DNA of 64,000 nucleotides from Larus michahellis (GCF_964199755.1 NC_133910.1:3556501-3620500); one strand, 5' to 3'; positions 22,001 through 37,000 are shown, counted from the stretch's first letter. Translations and numbers: made by a program. The notes: generated by a model from the sequence alone, not told the origin.

Positions 22001-25000
22001 TGGCAGGAGCGTGCTGGAACAAAGGCTTGTGCTGCTCGGGGGTGCTGGAGCACTTTCCTCTCAACTCAGCGGCTTCCAGGGGCCGTGCAGATTATTTTGG
22101 TCCTGCCGCCTGCCATTTAGCGAGGCTTCTCGCGGGCAGAAGTGTAATGCTAAAATAACAGCCCTCTCTCCCAGGTCACTAGGAGTAGAGAAACTGCAAG
22201 TGCTTTCTGGAGCAGATTTCAGCACTTTGCTATTCTCCACTCTATTATTTAGCTGTCCAGGTTTATTCAGTGATGACTTGACTTTAAATTCACTCCCTCG
22301 AACTACAAAGCTCCAGACACAAGTACCTACGTCTGTTCATGCTCTAGAAGTACACAGGTACATAATTTCCATTTCTGCAGAGCAGAAATAACGATTTCCT
22401 TCTCTAATCTTAAATGCAGTACATATTCTTACTTCTCCTATAGAGAACTGAGAAAGCTGTGGTGAAGAAGGGGGTTGAAAAGCAGGTCATTCAAATCCCA
22501 AGTCATATGTCCAAACTAAAAGATGACTTCTGTTTCCCTAGGAGGGCAGTGGGAAGAAGCTTGGGTTTGGCTAACATGTAAGGTGGTTCTGATGCGTCCT
22601 TCCTGGGCAAAAGAGGTGACACTGTGTGGGCCACGATCCTCTGCATCACTTGACCTCTGAAACAGAGGAAGACGGTGTTCCTGCAGAAGGGCTGTGGGCT
22701 GCTTAGGAAAGTGATGTTGAAAGGTTGGGTTCTGTCCCTGGTTAGCTGTCTGAAGCTTGCTCTATCCCGAGGTGGAAGTCTGTCTTCTGTAAAGGTAGAT
22801 TTGAGATTTCTGTGCTTGGCAGCATGTGTCACCTATAAACCATTGGGGTGGGAGAGACCCCACAGCTGGTCTCTGCTTCAGGGTGCAGCGTGGCAAGAGA
22901 GCGCAGTGCCTGCAGGGCACCCCCACACCCGCTGAGTTTGGAAGGCAGGAGCGGATCCAATGCTGTCACTGTCCCTGGCGGTACCGGCAGTGCCCGGTGA
23001 GGTCCTTGAGCCGTCTGGCATCCGCTCATGGCGGTGGGTGCCAGGACTGGCACTGATGCGCAGGAATGCTCCTGTATTGCTCTGCAGCATCGCTCCGGCA
23101 GGCTGGATGGCTCCTGCCATAGGGGAAGTGGATTAACTTTCTTTTCTCATTGTCTGGAGTGAGACAGCAGGGAGCTGTGTGGCCAAGTCTGTCTGAGGCT
23201 GTGGAACAAAAGAGGGATTTTTGCTCTCCTGGCTGGCTTGCTGCTAGAGCTGCAACTCCTCTCGAGTCAATAACTAATCACGAGATTGTTTTGTGTCTCA
23301 TCGCTGCAGTGTATGCCTCTCTGCGCTGCTCCCCCTGCCCGTGCACCACTTGTGCTCATCTGAAAAACTCTGTTTGCCACTTTTCCTTGGCGAGGAGACA
23401 TGCTGTGGCCTCCCCGCTCTTGTTTAACAAAATGGGAGAACAAGTGGAGCGGAGTTCTGTCTGTCTGTTTTTCTTCCAAGTGTGACAAAGGGGGTGTGAG
23501 TGCTTATTCCTTCCCTGGAGCGGCGCTGAGCTGGCAGAGATGCAGCTTATCTTTCAGGGCTGGAGTCAGGTAGGCAGCAGGGAGGCTCCCTGGCTGGAAG
23601 CAAGGAATCTGTGCGTTTACATCCCTGTCCTCCGGAGGCGGCTCCCCATCCTCAGCGTGGCCCCGCAGGCAGGTTTGGGTGAGGGGGAGGGTGGTGGCTC
23701 TGGCCGGCCCCTCTGCCAAGGGAGGTGTGGGTGCATGGATGGGCATGCTCTGCTCATAGCGTGTTGTGGAATACCTGTTCCTGAAAGTCATCCTTGAGGA
23801 GGAAGTAAGTCTGTAGAAGCCACATAGCTGCCACTTGACTTGGCAAAGTCTTGCTAGAGGCTCTCACAGCCGGGAAGAGTAGGACGGACATGCAGACCAT
23901 CCTCGGCCGTCTAGAGAAGGGTATGTTTGGACTCTTCCAAGAGAAGAAGGGCAAATGGTGGTTGGATGGTGCTGCAAGGCTGCTGCAAACCCGACCTGTG
24001 CCAAAGCATAGAGGAAGGTGCTCTTCCAGGCATTGGGGCAATTCTTTCCTCCTCCTGCTCACGACAGATGCTCCTGAAACAGTCTGGCAAGCACACCAGG
24101 GGCTGGGGTTTGGTTTGGTGCCTCTTTTCTTGAGGGCTGATTGCGGAGATATTCAAGGTACAGCCTTTAGGCTACTGTTGTGACCTCTGAAGTCTGGCGA
24201 TGGGAATTGCTGTGGAAGTTAATTACCTCTTTATGCTGCTCTTAAAATCTGTCACTCTTCAGATCTCTGTTGTGGAAGTGCAAAGTGCTTAGGAGAGGAG
24301 AAAACGAGCAAAGGACCAGACTGCTGCCAGTCAGTGGATTTTTGTCTTGTGCTTGGTTGTGCCTGCGTGTGCTCTCAGTCCCTGCGTCATGTTTAGGACC
24401 TGAAAGGGGAGGTGAAATGGCTTCAGGCCACAAAGATACGCAGGCTTCTGCCTCCTTGTCATGGCTTTTAAACAGCAACTCCACATCCCCCATCTCTCTT
24501 GCGTCAATTAAAATTAGCTGATGGGGTGACAGAGTCAAGCGTGAGCTGGGTGTTTTGTGGTGAATAGAGGCTTTTCACCAGAAAGTGCTTCTCTGTGGCT
24601 AGGTACTGCTTTGTCCAGCATCAGGTACTGCGTTCAGAAGGGTGGTCAGTGCCATGTGGTTAAATTTGAATGGCTTCAGCAAACTTCCGTGGGTGTTTCG
24701 GGACCCTGAGATGCTGGATGATAGCGGTGGAGAGGATATGGGGGTGTCCTGAGGTAAGGATGGATGCTGCTTTTGACCCCCTTGACAAGGTGGGGATGGC
24801 AAACTAGTGCCAGTCTGGAATTATTGAGAGACCTAGTGTAAAAACACCCTGACCTTTCAGCACCTTTAATCTTAATTATCAGATATCCGTAGCGAAAAGG
24901 CTGTTTCCAAGAAGCATGAATCATTTCTGGAGCGCTAATGCTTATGACTTCCAACCCTTTGTTCTTGCTGATGGAACCGTGCTCTCGGTCGTTCTGGCTC

Positions 25001-28000
25001 CAGCAGCTCACGCCAGAGGTAACAATGCTGCAGCAGCTTGGTGTCCATCCCTCCTGAACGCACCTGCCTGAATCCCAAATGCACCTTGCAATAAGACTTG
25101 AAGAAAACTCGCTCGGAAGGCGACATCTCTAGGGAGGAGAGCTCAGTATATGGGTATCATTTGGTGCCTTCTGGATGGGGTGTGTCAGCATGGGACTGAA
25201 CATCAGGTCCAGGGGTTTGGCTCTCAGCCCGGAATGCTCTGTTTTCTGTCTGCTTGGACCTCTGCAGGTGTCCAGGCTGACCGTGAGGACTTACCAACTT
25301 GTAGTACTCCTAGCATAGCAATGATTTGTTATGTATCTTGTGCTGTGATAATAACAAGAACATAAGTCGTTTTTCCAAACTGATGATCATGCTATAAATA
25401 GAGAATCCAGCTGCTTGCATTGAATGGCATGAAAGAAAATCATAGGAGCAGCTCTTATGCACAATGAAGTGGATTCTGGCTGCTTTCTCTGAAGATGCTG
25501 GGGGAGGGGGATTTCTTGACAACCGAGACGTGTGAAAGCAATGCTCGAGAGCTCGCTGTGGCGTGTGAAATCTTCAGCAGGGAGCAGGTGAGGGGTTTCC
25601 CATCGCGCCATCCCACGCTGCACCTTCCTGCCTCCCCACCGGAGAACCTGCCTGCGCTGGTACCTGGGCGGAATGAGGAGGAATGCAGGGTTGCTTAACT
25701 GCTTATAAAGAAGACTTTTCAGGAAAAGGCACTTGAAACCTCCCCTGCTTAGGAGGAGGTGAGCTGGCTCCGGGCTCGTGCCGGGGAGCTGCAGCAGTGC
25801 TAAATCACTTGGAGGTGTCTCAGCAAATTGTAGCTGCTGACTTGTGAGTTCAGTGCCTGGGGCGCAGTGGCAGGGTGGACGAGCCTTAGTGCAGAGTTAC
25901 ACACGGTTGCTTGTCCCCCGTACTCTTCTCTCCTGGTACGCAGGCTCCAACCCCTCACGCCAAAACTGTTGTTTCCAGGATGGCTGAGCAGTCCTGAACT
26001 TGCTGCTTTAATCCTTCTCAGTGCCTTGGAAACAAAAGCTCGCTCAGGATGCCTGGTTATGGCAATACTGTCTGTGCTGAATCCTTTCGGCCCCAGGTGC
26101 TTGTGGTGGGGGGGGGTGTCCAGCCTCAAACAGGCCTTTTTCTGGTTGTCGAGGTGCTGAGCTGACTTTGTGGGTGCTCCTCGCTGAGCACTCAGGAGTT
26201 CATGCCCAGGAGCATCCCTGGAGCCCCAGGAAGGGATGGAGGAGCATCACCTCCTCTCCTGAGTGTCTGCATTGCATCTGCAGGGCTGGCCGTTGCTGAG
26301 AATACCAGGCGACCTGTGTCAGGCCATGTTTTGGGTAGCAGCGAGGATCTGCCAAAATGAGCATCAGCCAACAGGACTTGTTCGAGCCTTAACTCCTAGA
26401 CAAGTGTATCTGAGAGTCTCAGAAGAAAATGAGCGTGACTCAGTCCCGCAGCAGAGTCTGGCCCACAAGAGCCCTTGCGCTCTGGCATTACAGTAAGCCT
26501 GTTAAGCATGAATTTCCAGAACTCTTTGAAGCCTTTATTTAGAAAGAGTCTGAAAAGGGAGTAGGCTCTGGTGAATCAACCTCTTTGTGGAAAGTAGAGA
26601 AACCTGATCAGTCGGCCGTTTATCTGCCTGCACTGGCTTTTGCACCCAGCGTGGAGGGGTGATGCTCCTGCGGCAGGGGGCAGAGGAGCTGTCTGGGGGG
26701 GAGAGCTTGTTAAACCTGCTCCGGGGTGTGGGAAGAACAGAGAACTCCGGGGTGTGGGAAGAGCTGTCGGTGGTCGCAAACAGAGGTGTGTTCCCAGGAC
26801 ATTAGAGAGCTGAGCCTCCCTGGCTGCTTCTTGTGTCAGGAGAATCGCCAGCTTGTTCTGCCAGCGAGGTGGGAGAAGGTGTGTGGTTTTGCACTTGCTG
26901 GGAAAGAGTTTGTCAATGAGTTTAAAGGGGGAGTTAGTTACAGCGTAGATCTGACTGATCTTAAAGCACCCAGCAAATGCCTTCTGGGACCTGCAGTGCT
27001 GTGTGGTAGACTGCGGTGGGGTTTCTTGCCCAGTTCTTCCTTTTTTAGACAGCCAAGTCAAGTGTACCAGAATATCTTAACTGCTTTGGCCTAAAGTAGT
27101 GCTAAGTGCTGGGTGGAAACCTATTTCAGTTTGGGCAAGCTATTAAAAAAGAGGTTCCTCTCTTCTCTTTCGGTGCTGCTCAGCCCGAGGAAGGGTGGTT
27201 GTGGTCCCTGGCTGGATGAAGTGTTGAGAGCTGGCAGGTCCTGGTGCCTGTCAGCATTCCTGTGAGCTGGGGCTTGCTGCTGGCTCTGCTCCACTTGCCT
27301 GGCTGCACGTTGGGGACTTGCATTCCCCTCGCACAGGGCTCTTCTAGGGGCCAAACACTAAAGATTAAGATGCTCTGGCTGCCTATATAGGTACAGCCTT
27401 GTTTGGCTTTGAAGAGCACAGTTTGCTTAAATTGAGATTGTCCAAGGCTCAAAAAAGCAAGTTTAAGTTGCCTAGGTCCCTGGAGAAAGATGACAGTAAA
27501 TTAGGACCTGCCTTGTTCAGGAGATCATGAGTAAATTGCTTGGACCTCACTGTGATCCTAAACGCGAGGTGTTTCTGCACCAACCTGGCAGCATCTGCCG
27601 CTCAGAGGTGCCGGTGTCGGTAGGCAGCCCTCAGCCCTGCAGGGCTGGGTGTACCGGCTCTGGGCAGCGAGGCAAGGGTGAGTTGAGGAGCTGGGCTATA
27701 CCGAGCTGTGCTGAGCTCTGTGCCCAAAGGAGGATGAGGAAGAGAGAGCACAGGCAGTGGCAGAGGTTGTGTTACTTGCTGGGATCTGTAGGGTAAGACG
27801 CTGAGCTGCTCTTAGCGTGAGACTTGCTGCAGGCCCTGCCTGGAGCTTTGTCCCATCCCAGTAAAAGTGCAGCCTGATGGGAAGTGTGTCTCCAGCATTG
27901 CTCTGGAAGGAGGGCAGGCACACCAGTCTCCCAACAGATCAGTCCGTTCTTCTGAATTTCTGTCCAGAGAAGTGGAAAGGAAATAAGTTTCTTGAGACTG

Positions 28001-31000
28001 AAAGTTGGCTTCACACACCAGAGCGGTTGAAGATCCACGTGAAATGCTGCCGCTATCTCCTCCAGCCTTCTGCTCCTCTGCAGCCTCTTTGCATTTCCCC
28101 TCTGATACTCCGAGAGATGGATATTAGGAGAGGAGGCTGTGAATGCTGTCAGTGCGGCTGCGGTGGGTGGCTGGCATGGAGATTTTCATAGTGAGCTGTG
28201 AGATCTGTCGCTCCCTGCCAAACACTTAGCTTCCCTCAGTGCCTCCTGTACTGCTGTCTGATCTGGCTGTTCCCAGCGCTCAGGGCTGTCTGCATCTGCC
28301 ATCCTGGCTTGGGAGGAAGAGGCTGGTCCCTCAGCACGCTATGGTGGTGCTCGGTTGCTCTCCTTGCAAGAGGACCCGAGGGCTGGCATCACCGACCCCT
28401 GCCCTCTGTGTGGCAGCACGCGTTGTATGGAGTGGTTCTGCTGGGTCATGTCACCTATTTAGGATGGAGCAAGAGTTTGGGCTCCCAACACTGGTTTGAG
28501 GTACAACTTTCTCCTTCCCCGAGTCTCTATAGCCATCATCAAGGGGCCCAGCCTGGACTGTTGCTGCAGGAAGCCCGTGGGTGTGTTGGTTGGCAGCCTG
28601 CCTCCAGTTCCTCCAGTGGGGAGGCTGGGGTAGGTGGCATGGCAAGCGGACCGATGGTTCTGTGGCTGTACACCCCTGCCAGACCCATTGCACAAACCCT
28701 GCGCTGCCCGGCCGTTATGGTCCAACCACCTCTGCCCTTACGGGCTCTCAAGGCAGAGTGACCCCATTCCTCCCCAGCTCTCTTCCCAGGCTGTTTGGGT
28801 GACTGGGACCTACATCAACCTGAAGCTTCAAAACAAAATAACTTGTCCTTTTTTTTGCAAGAGTCAGTTCTGGAGAAAGGAAATGCTGGAGGAGTCCTTT
28901 CTGTGATTCTGTGGCAGCAACAGCGTGGCAGGGATCGGGGTGAAGGGCTGGATGGGGTGCAGCCCATCACTGGGGTCCGGCCTGCGGATGCTGCGGCGTT
29001 TCGTGCCTGTCGCCAAGGAGCTGCGGTTGCCTTTGGCAGCAGAACTGGCAGATCCAACGCACAAACTTTGTGGCATGTGGCCGTCCCCCTCCCGCAGCCT
29101 GTGTGGCCTTGTTCGCTGGTGAGTTTTTTCCACCCGCAGCCCAACGTGTGCACAGACAGGCTTGTTAAATGTGATCAACCAGGGATTTTGTTCCAGATGT
29201 TCGAGATGACCCCTTTCCTCCTAGGGCAGCCAGCGTGCTGATAAAACACTGTGATGCTATAAATAAGCCTGTCAGCTCTGCAAGGGAGGAAAAGCCTCCA
29301 GTTTGAACAGGAGTTTGTTCTAAACAGGAGCCCAAGAGTTTGCTTTCTTCCCTTGGGATATATGGTGACCCCTGATTTTGGGGAGGAGCTGGAAAATGTA
29401 GGTTTCCCTGTTGCTTTCAACCTGACGGAAGAAAGTGCTTGCAGAAGGGAGAGGGTTGACCTGCCTGGGAGAGGACTCGGAGAACATTTGCTGCTGTGCT
29501 TTTCTACAGGTACACACACACCTCTGCGTTTGCTAGAGTGAGGACATCCTCGTTGTGTTGATACTACCTGCATGGACATGCCCCTTCTCGTGCTGGGGTG
29601 GACTCTGGCTAAAATAACTCATGTGTAGCCAAAATAATGGTTCTGGGTCGCTCTGCCCGTGTAGCAGAGCTGACACTCCCCCGTTGTTGCTACCGATGGA
29701 GTTTTTACAGGCTGTGTTTGGGAGCTGGTCCAGCTTTCTTGCAGCGTGGGGCTGCATTGAGTGAGTCTGGGCTTCCTGCAGGTTGTGTGGGAGACCCAGC
29801 TGGGCCCTGCTGCCTTAGCCTGACAGGAGGTAAATACAGCCCTGTTGCTACAGCCAGGGAGAACAGGCCCTTCTTGGCCCTCAGGTTGGGTTTTGCTGAG
29901 CTTGGGCTTGCAGGGCTGGCTCTGCTGTCCTGGAAATCAGCTCACCAAAAGGTCAGGGCCAGGAAGGGAGGGACTGTGCCTTCCACTGCTCTGAGAGATT
30001 TGGCTGGTTCAGTCTCTTGCAGGGCACAGAGGGCAAGTGGCAGCCTGGGGGAGGAATGGCTGAGCAGCAGGGGTCGCTTCTGGAGATGAAATGGTGCTAA
30101 AGCTCACAACACTGTGCAGGGGGCTGCAGGGTGGCCCTGAGCCCTAGCTGGGCTTGTGTGTGGCAGGAGCATCGCCCGCAGGGACAAAGATGGGTCAAAC
30201 TGTAGGAACGACTGTATTTTGCTTGGAGCCTGCCGCAGTCTTGGAGAAGAGAGCTGTGTGACTTGTGCGATGGGCTGGCAGGGTGCGGGAGGTGGGGTGT
30301 CCCCCTGGGTCACAGGGAGCAGCAGCCAAGTCCTCTGAGTGCTGGAGGTGCTGGTGGTGTGGGAGATGCTGCTCGAGCTCAGCAGCATCGACACTCAGCT
30401 GGAGTGTCAGCTCCAGACAAGTCACTTCCTAGGGCCCGGCTATGGGCTTGTGTTTGAGTTCATGCTTTCCGTCTGAACGACTTTTTTAGACAAATCCTTC
30501 TACATTAGAGGCCGAATCCCCTTCCTGCCCCTTTGCTGGGCTCTTGGGAAGGAAGAAGATAAAAACCTCCCCAGACAATCGTTAACCTCGTGCCAAACCC
30601 GCCGCTGCCTCCAGCGCTCAGTGTAAGCTCTGCTCTTGCCTCACTGGCGTGTGAAATGCCCAAGACTATTTGTGTCTCAAAAACTGACAGGATAGACCCA
30701 GAAGGATGGGGACAGCTGAGAATTAATTAGGAGCTGTTGGTTTAATTAGTAGTGTCTCAGTATATTCGTCCATGAGGGCTGGGTGCCAGGGGAGTAGTGT
30801 ATCTTGTGAGCTTCCAGCCTTCCTGCTTAGAGGACACGAGCCCTTTGTGTCTGGGGTTGTACCTCTGCGTTTCTGTGTAAACGCCATCAGTACGAAAGCC
30901 TCATTCTGCTCCTTTTTGGGGCCTCGCCTTTCTCGGTGTCCACTTTTTGTGGAGCTTTTCTAGGAATTACCCAGTCTCTACAGACTGGTTGAGAGTAACT

Positions 31001-34000
31001 TGCTCTGTCTACAGCTCTTGCTGACTCCTAGGCTTTCCATCTTTCCAGCACCATCTGGTCCTGCTTTGCTGGGAGAGTGGGTAACCCCCAAACCCATCAT
31101 CTTCACCCAGGTCCAGGGCAGGGGCTTTACAGGGGCAGAATGTCTCAGGGCATACCAAAACTTGTGCTTTTTGTCTCTTGAACCCAGAGGTTCAACCTCC
31201 AGCTGTGGTACTGTGTGTTGAGGTAGCCTCCTGCTGCCACGGCAGCCGATCTGTCAAGGGCAGGTCCCCACTGCGATCGGTCGGGGAGTGGTTGGGGCTT
31301 GGGGTGATCCATCACCCCCTTCTCCTGGGGCTGTTTTTGGCCCTTGTGGCTTGCAAGGACAGAGGGGAGGTGGCTCATTCCCAGCTCACAGGAGACTCTT
31401 GGTCCCTGCAGCTCCATGCATGCAGATGGCAACTTGAGGGAATCTAATTAAAAGGTGGTGATAGCTGCCTGCCGCGGCTCTGATGGAGAGGGATGAGAAA
31501 AGGGAGCTTTGGCTTCCTGTGGCTGGTTTCCATGAAATGAAGACATACCTGATGCAGACTCGCCCATCTCCCACAGCACTTTCGCTCCCTCTGCTCTCCT
31601 GTTATCTGGATCCAGCTGTGCACAAGTTTTCCGATGGGTATCTCGGTCCCTGGGTACCCTCTGAGCCCGTTATGAATGCGTGCTCCGGTCCCTTGTGCTG
31701 TGTGTGGTCAGTGCAGACACATGGGATGGCTTTGCCGTCCATCTCATCCCATATTCACAGGGCCAGGCACCCCCTTCCCTGCAGCGGGGATGGCTGGAGC
31801 CCCCCGGGTCTGACAGACACGGCCGAGCCCGTGTGCTGACTCGGGCAGGCTTCAGCTGGCACAACCCCAGGGCTGTTTGTAAGTGCCGGTTCAGAGCTCA
31901 GTCGTCACCTCTCTGTCCGTCTGCAGAGCAAGGAGAATAACGGGACAGTCCATTTGTCCTGCGTAAGCTGCTGCCAAATGTGACAGCCGCCACCCCTGAC
32001 TGTTGTAGCTTTTCGCTGCTTCCCCTCCCCACCCCAGAAAACCCAAACCAACCAAGCTGTCGGCATCTCCTTCCCCCACTGCTGCCTGTTGCCCGTACCC
32101 GCTGCAGTGGGTGTGTGACATGGATGGGACTTGAAGCCGGAGAGGGTCACTTGGGACTGGGGCTGGCCCTGCTGCCGAGTGCAGGCTGGCCGGTGACTCT
32201 CCGCCTGCCCAGGACGTGACTGGATTTTGGAAGCAGGGATGTGCACGTACAACCTGCTGCTGGTAGGGGAGGGAGATATGTGTCCCCTGCTTTCCTCTTG
32301 CCCGAGGTGCAACACCAGCTCCCTCCCCCGCCACGAGGAGGGCACCTCACTGGGTCACCAGAAAAAGTAACTGGAAGTCTATGACTGCTCTCCTTAAATC
32401 ACCTTGGAAGAAGGCAGACGTGCCCAGCTCCTGGCATCTCTATTTTTACTTCGTGCAGAGATGGATATGGCTGAGCTGTCTCCTTTTATTTCCAGCGTTT
32501 GGCATGTGCTGCAGCACGTTGCTAAAGATGTGTCTGGCTGGATGCAAAGCTGCCCGCTTCCCGCAGTCCCCGGGGGACTGCAGAGGTGAAAGGCTCTTGT
32601 CTTCTGCATGGCTTTGTAATTCATTTCTTCTCTGCTTGCTGCTCTTTGCCTCCCCCTTCCACTTCCCTTACAGTTTTTGGACTTTTTTTTTTTTCTGTAT
32701 TTATTCAAAGCAGCCTGGGTAAACAGGGAGCAGGACTGTGGCAACTGGGGCCACTGGTCGCACTGGATTCCAGAGGCATTTTTAATGGGTCTCTAATAAC
32801 TGGAACTGGTCTGTTCTGATGTAGAAAGTTTTCTTATTTGCTCTATCTGCAGTTTGGCACAGAGTTTTCCTTGGAAAGGCTCAGACTGCACATTTTGCTT
32901 CCCGACAGTCAGGCTGACAAGCTTTGCACCTCAGGTGGCTCCAGTTGCTGCAGCCCTGATTGGTGCCAGTTTGCCAGACCTGTCCCGCCAACGCTGTTTC
33001 GAGCTTGCGGCTGCCCCCAGTGCCACGTGCCCGAGTTGTGCCTATCACCTGCCCTGTGTCCCTCCTCCCGTGTGTGGGCAAGAGCCCGTACACAACAGCC
33101 AGGCAAGTCCCCTGTGTCTTCCTGTGCCCATGGGATGCTTGTGGAGAGGCTGATTTCGCGGTTAGTTGCTTCAAAACCTGGTTAGGAACAAGATGCATGG
33201 TTTGAGCTGTTGAACCAGGCACCTCAGAAACCTCCTGGATAACCCGAGCTGCTGCCAGGCTTTCCTGCTGTGGTTGCAGCATGAAATGGGGGGGCTCTTT
33301 GGCTGCCCTAGACCCGCTGCCCCCAGCGTCGCCCACCCTGTGGGGGCCTGGGGATCTGATGACACCTCCAGGAGCCTTGGGGGATGAGCTGGGACGTGCG
33401 ATCCCCATATCCAGTCACAGCCCTGCTCCCAGCTGCAGGGCAATTCATCTGCTCGGGGCTGTACATCCCATTTCTCCTCCACTGAGGCAGGGGGTGTTCA
33501 TGTTTCTGGAGCAGGTTTGGAAAAGATGCTCCGTAAAAAAATCCTCTGCTACTTGAACTGCCCTGAGTCTTGGCCTTGTCTTACATCTGGTGACTCTGTG
33601 TGCCTGGTAACGGCGTGCTGGCAACTTTGGAGAGCGTAGAGAGTAAGAGAGAGAGTTTCTCCACTGCTGTGAAATTGCCTTCAAGCTTTTTGGCTTGAAA
33701 TGTTGCTTTCTGCCCCTTCAGTTGTCCTCACGCACCTGGAATGGCAGCCCCAGTGTACGTGATGGTCAGGATTGTGGCTGGAGAGGGCTGTCCTCAGTGG
33801 GGATACAGGACTGGGATGCCCAAGAGCCCTGGAGCTCTGCATCCAGGAGCCGTCCCTCCTCTGTAGGCACAGGCTGGCTGTGGCCACACCGGTTTCGGAT
33901 GTCGGTGGTTAATTGAGAAGCCCTGGAGCTGACAGCTCCTGTGCCTGTGATGGAGAGCTCGTTAGCTAGCTGCAGTGAGAGTTTTAGATACGGTCTGACT

Positions 34001-37000
34001 TTAGCTCTTATGGTGGGTTAGAGGGGTCTCCCACCATCACAGTGGGGACCCCCAGCCAAGGTCTGGCTTGGAGTGTCAGGCTGCAAACCCACTGCCTTTG
34101 GTTGCTGAGTGTCTCCTGTGGGAAAGGAGATGGGCCATAGCATGTATGTGCTTGAAGATGCCCACCCACCCACCTCCCGGGAACAGGAGTGCCTCAGCAC
34201 CGCAATGCAGCAAGCGGGCTTGAATTCAAGACCATCATCCCCTTATCTGGCTGTTGCAACAGATGGTGGTGATCTATAAACTTCGGTGGCGAAGGGAGGC
34301 TGAGGGGGAGCCTGTTCAGAGGCTGTTGCTCCTGAAGGATGTGAATGTTCTCCAGCTCTTGGTTGGGCTTTTCTTGCTCATTTCTCCTATGTGAAAATGT
34401 GGGAGTGGAGCATTTGAGCCTGGGCTTGATTTGACGTGAGCCATCTGAGTTATGTGGGCTAACTCGGAGCAGGGCAGGCTCCTTGTGAGCCCAGAGACGT
34501 GGCGGTGAGCCCAAGGTGGGAGCAAGAGAGCTGGTACCGATGGTACTGAACACAGGTAAGCAGGATGCCGCCCTGCTAAAACCGCTCCCTGCTCCTTCTG
34601 ATGCTGAAACCCCTATGTGGTTTTGGCTCTGCCGCCTGGCAAAAGAGAGGATTGGATGTCAGCCGGGGGTGTGCAAGGTGGGTTCAGTGTCACGCTTTGC
34701 TTCGGGAGGGGACCTGTGTCAGCTCAGAGCAGGTGTGCTGTGGTGCGGGCAGCTCCCGTTGCAGGCCACGCTCTGTTCCTCCACTGCCTCGGAAGTGCCG
34801 ACGCACATCGCAGACACAAACAAGCGAGTCAGTGTGTCAGCCTTGCTGCTATATTGATGTTTGCTTAATGAGAGTTGGCATCTGGAGCTGCTTATCCCTT
34901 GTCCTTGAATACAAAACAGCACTTGGGATGGGCCTTGGTGTTCAAAATCATGACCAGGCTGTACTGCAGCAAATCTGATGGGGAGAGGCTGTTCTTTGTT
35001 GTGGGATTCGAGACTTTAAACCCTGAGGAACCCATGCCACCTGAATGCATGCTGGTTAGGGGGCTGGCGTAAGAGCTATGCATTTCCACTGCAGAGAGGG
35101 CTGGGTTTGGGTTTCTTTCAGCCCTGTCTTGAGTCAGCGTGGAGGCCATGGTCCCACTGGCGAGGCAGATGCTCTGGAGAGCTGTCTGAGGTCATTGCAA
35201 GTAGCATCACTTGCAGCCCCCGGTGTTTGGGTAGGTGGGTGGAAATGGTGAGATCAGCATGGAGCGGGGACGGGGAGAGCTCTTAAGCCAATGTGAATTG
35301 GCCGCCTGCCTCCCAGGGAGATGCTCCCTGTGAGACGCGGCTTGAATGCAGGGGAGCAGATGGGTGAAGCAGGAAAAGGCTCTATCTGGTAGTTCCTGCC
35401 CTCTTCCAGCCAGCAGAACTATTCACCGGACAAATTCAGTGAGGGAGTTCTGTGGGATCCATTAAAGCTGTTGCAAAACCTGGTGAGAACCAGGACAGGA
35501 GATGTTCAGGCTGGGACAACCCTGAAGGCCCAGTTTGTGCCGCTGCATCCTCCCTGTGGGGGGTAGCACCGCAGATCATTTCCTGCTCTGCAACAAGGCC
35601 AGTCTGACATGTTTGTCTGCTCTGTGGTCCAGTGTTGACATCAGAGCTTGATTTCAACCTGCTGTGAATTGGCCAAGACTAACTGAAAATGTCTTGTGGC
35701 CAGCTCTTCTGAAAGCCACTTTGCCCATTCATGCTTGTCCTGCACCAGGACCTCCAGTCACCTTGATAAGCCTGTTACTTCTCAGCAGCCAGGCGCCACT
35801 TCGAGTGAGTGGGTTCCTCCTCCTGTAAGAGACACAGGGCTCACAGCAAAGCCGTGCAGCAAGGTCTGGAAGCGTCTGAGATGCCGTCTGACCTTCCCAA
35901 AGCAAGGAGAGTCATTTGAGCCACGTTTGTCCTTTGCCTTGGGAAAGTCACCCCAGAACTTGAGCAGCAGCTGGGCTTGTTCGTGATGCACTGGGGGGGT
36001 TCAGCTCTCTGCTGCTGCTGTGCACAGGGCTATACGCCTTGTTTAGCTGAGTGATGGGCTCCTGCCGAACACGTCTCTCCTCCCAGGGCTGGTGGGATGC
36101 CCAGCTCTTTGTGGGATGAGAAGAAGCAGAGCCCTCTGCCGCTCATCCCTGTCTGAACAGGGATACCCGAGTGTACAGGAAAACGTCGCTGCCACAAAGG
36201 TCTCTGCCCTCAGCCCGAGTGTGGGGGCTGGTGCACAAATTGGGAGGGGATGTTGCTTCATTTGAGAGAAAACTAGAGAGGGTTACCTCTCGGGGAGCTG
36301 AAATCACTGCTGTTAAGGGCTTTCACAGTCTGAGGCAGCCAGCCCAAGGGCTTCAGTGGTGATAACAGCTGGAATAGCACTGGGGGAGCAGAGAGTGTGC
36401 AACAGCGCAGAGAGTAAGGGGAAAAAATGCTGCTGAAATGAAAGTGTGTGTGACCTGATTCCTCTGCTCCATTTTTCTACCCTGTGTGTGTTTTCATGAG
36501 GCACTGTTCGTGTGCAACTCCACATACAGTACTTGAAGCAAGTCTGAACCTGAGGTTTCACTTTCTCCCAGTGCTTACGCGTGTGCTTTCCCCTCCACAG
36601 CCATCAAGGTGAGCTGCGTTGGATCCTGCGGGGTGTCTAACAAGATCAATGACACAGCATGGACCGTGGAGGAGCAGTACTTCAACAGCACGCTGTCGCT
36701 GGCAGACAAAGGTAAGGTCCGCAAGGACGTGGTGGAGACCTGTGGCTGTGCTGTTTCTTACTGGGAGAGAGATGGGTGATTCTGAGATGGTCGACAGAAG
36801 TGTATCCCCAGGACTTCAGCATCTTCTCGATGTGAAATACCCCTTCACAGGCTGCCTTGGCCTGTGCACGGAGGATGGGAGCCAATATTAGAGACTAGAA
36901 GAGCTTAGAAGGAGCTGTGCAGAGAGGCGTCCTGAATAGCTGCAGAACTTGGCAGCCACACTGCAAACAGTGCTTGCACATCCTCTGGCCCTGATCGACC

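Larger units (their letters stand above)
18799..36600 (+). other. ARRDC1: ARRDC1 intron 1 (17.8 kb)
   Basis: I see no further coding exon, RNA gene or transposon remnant in it. Its first kilobase is G-rich and CpG-rich, with possible quadruplex-forming runs around 18858-18890. Small local duplications occur at 21663-21722 and 26719-26766. CTATAAATA-type elements are at 25392 and 29257. Open frames inside it overlap on both strands and lack family resemblance. Confidence 0.8.

Noticed and set aside
28885..28915. Possible CR1 3' terminus (TCTGTGATTCTGTGG)
   Set aside because: Only the short terminal-like repeat matches; the upstream 100 bp show no CR1 similarity.
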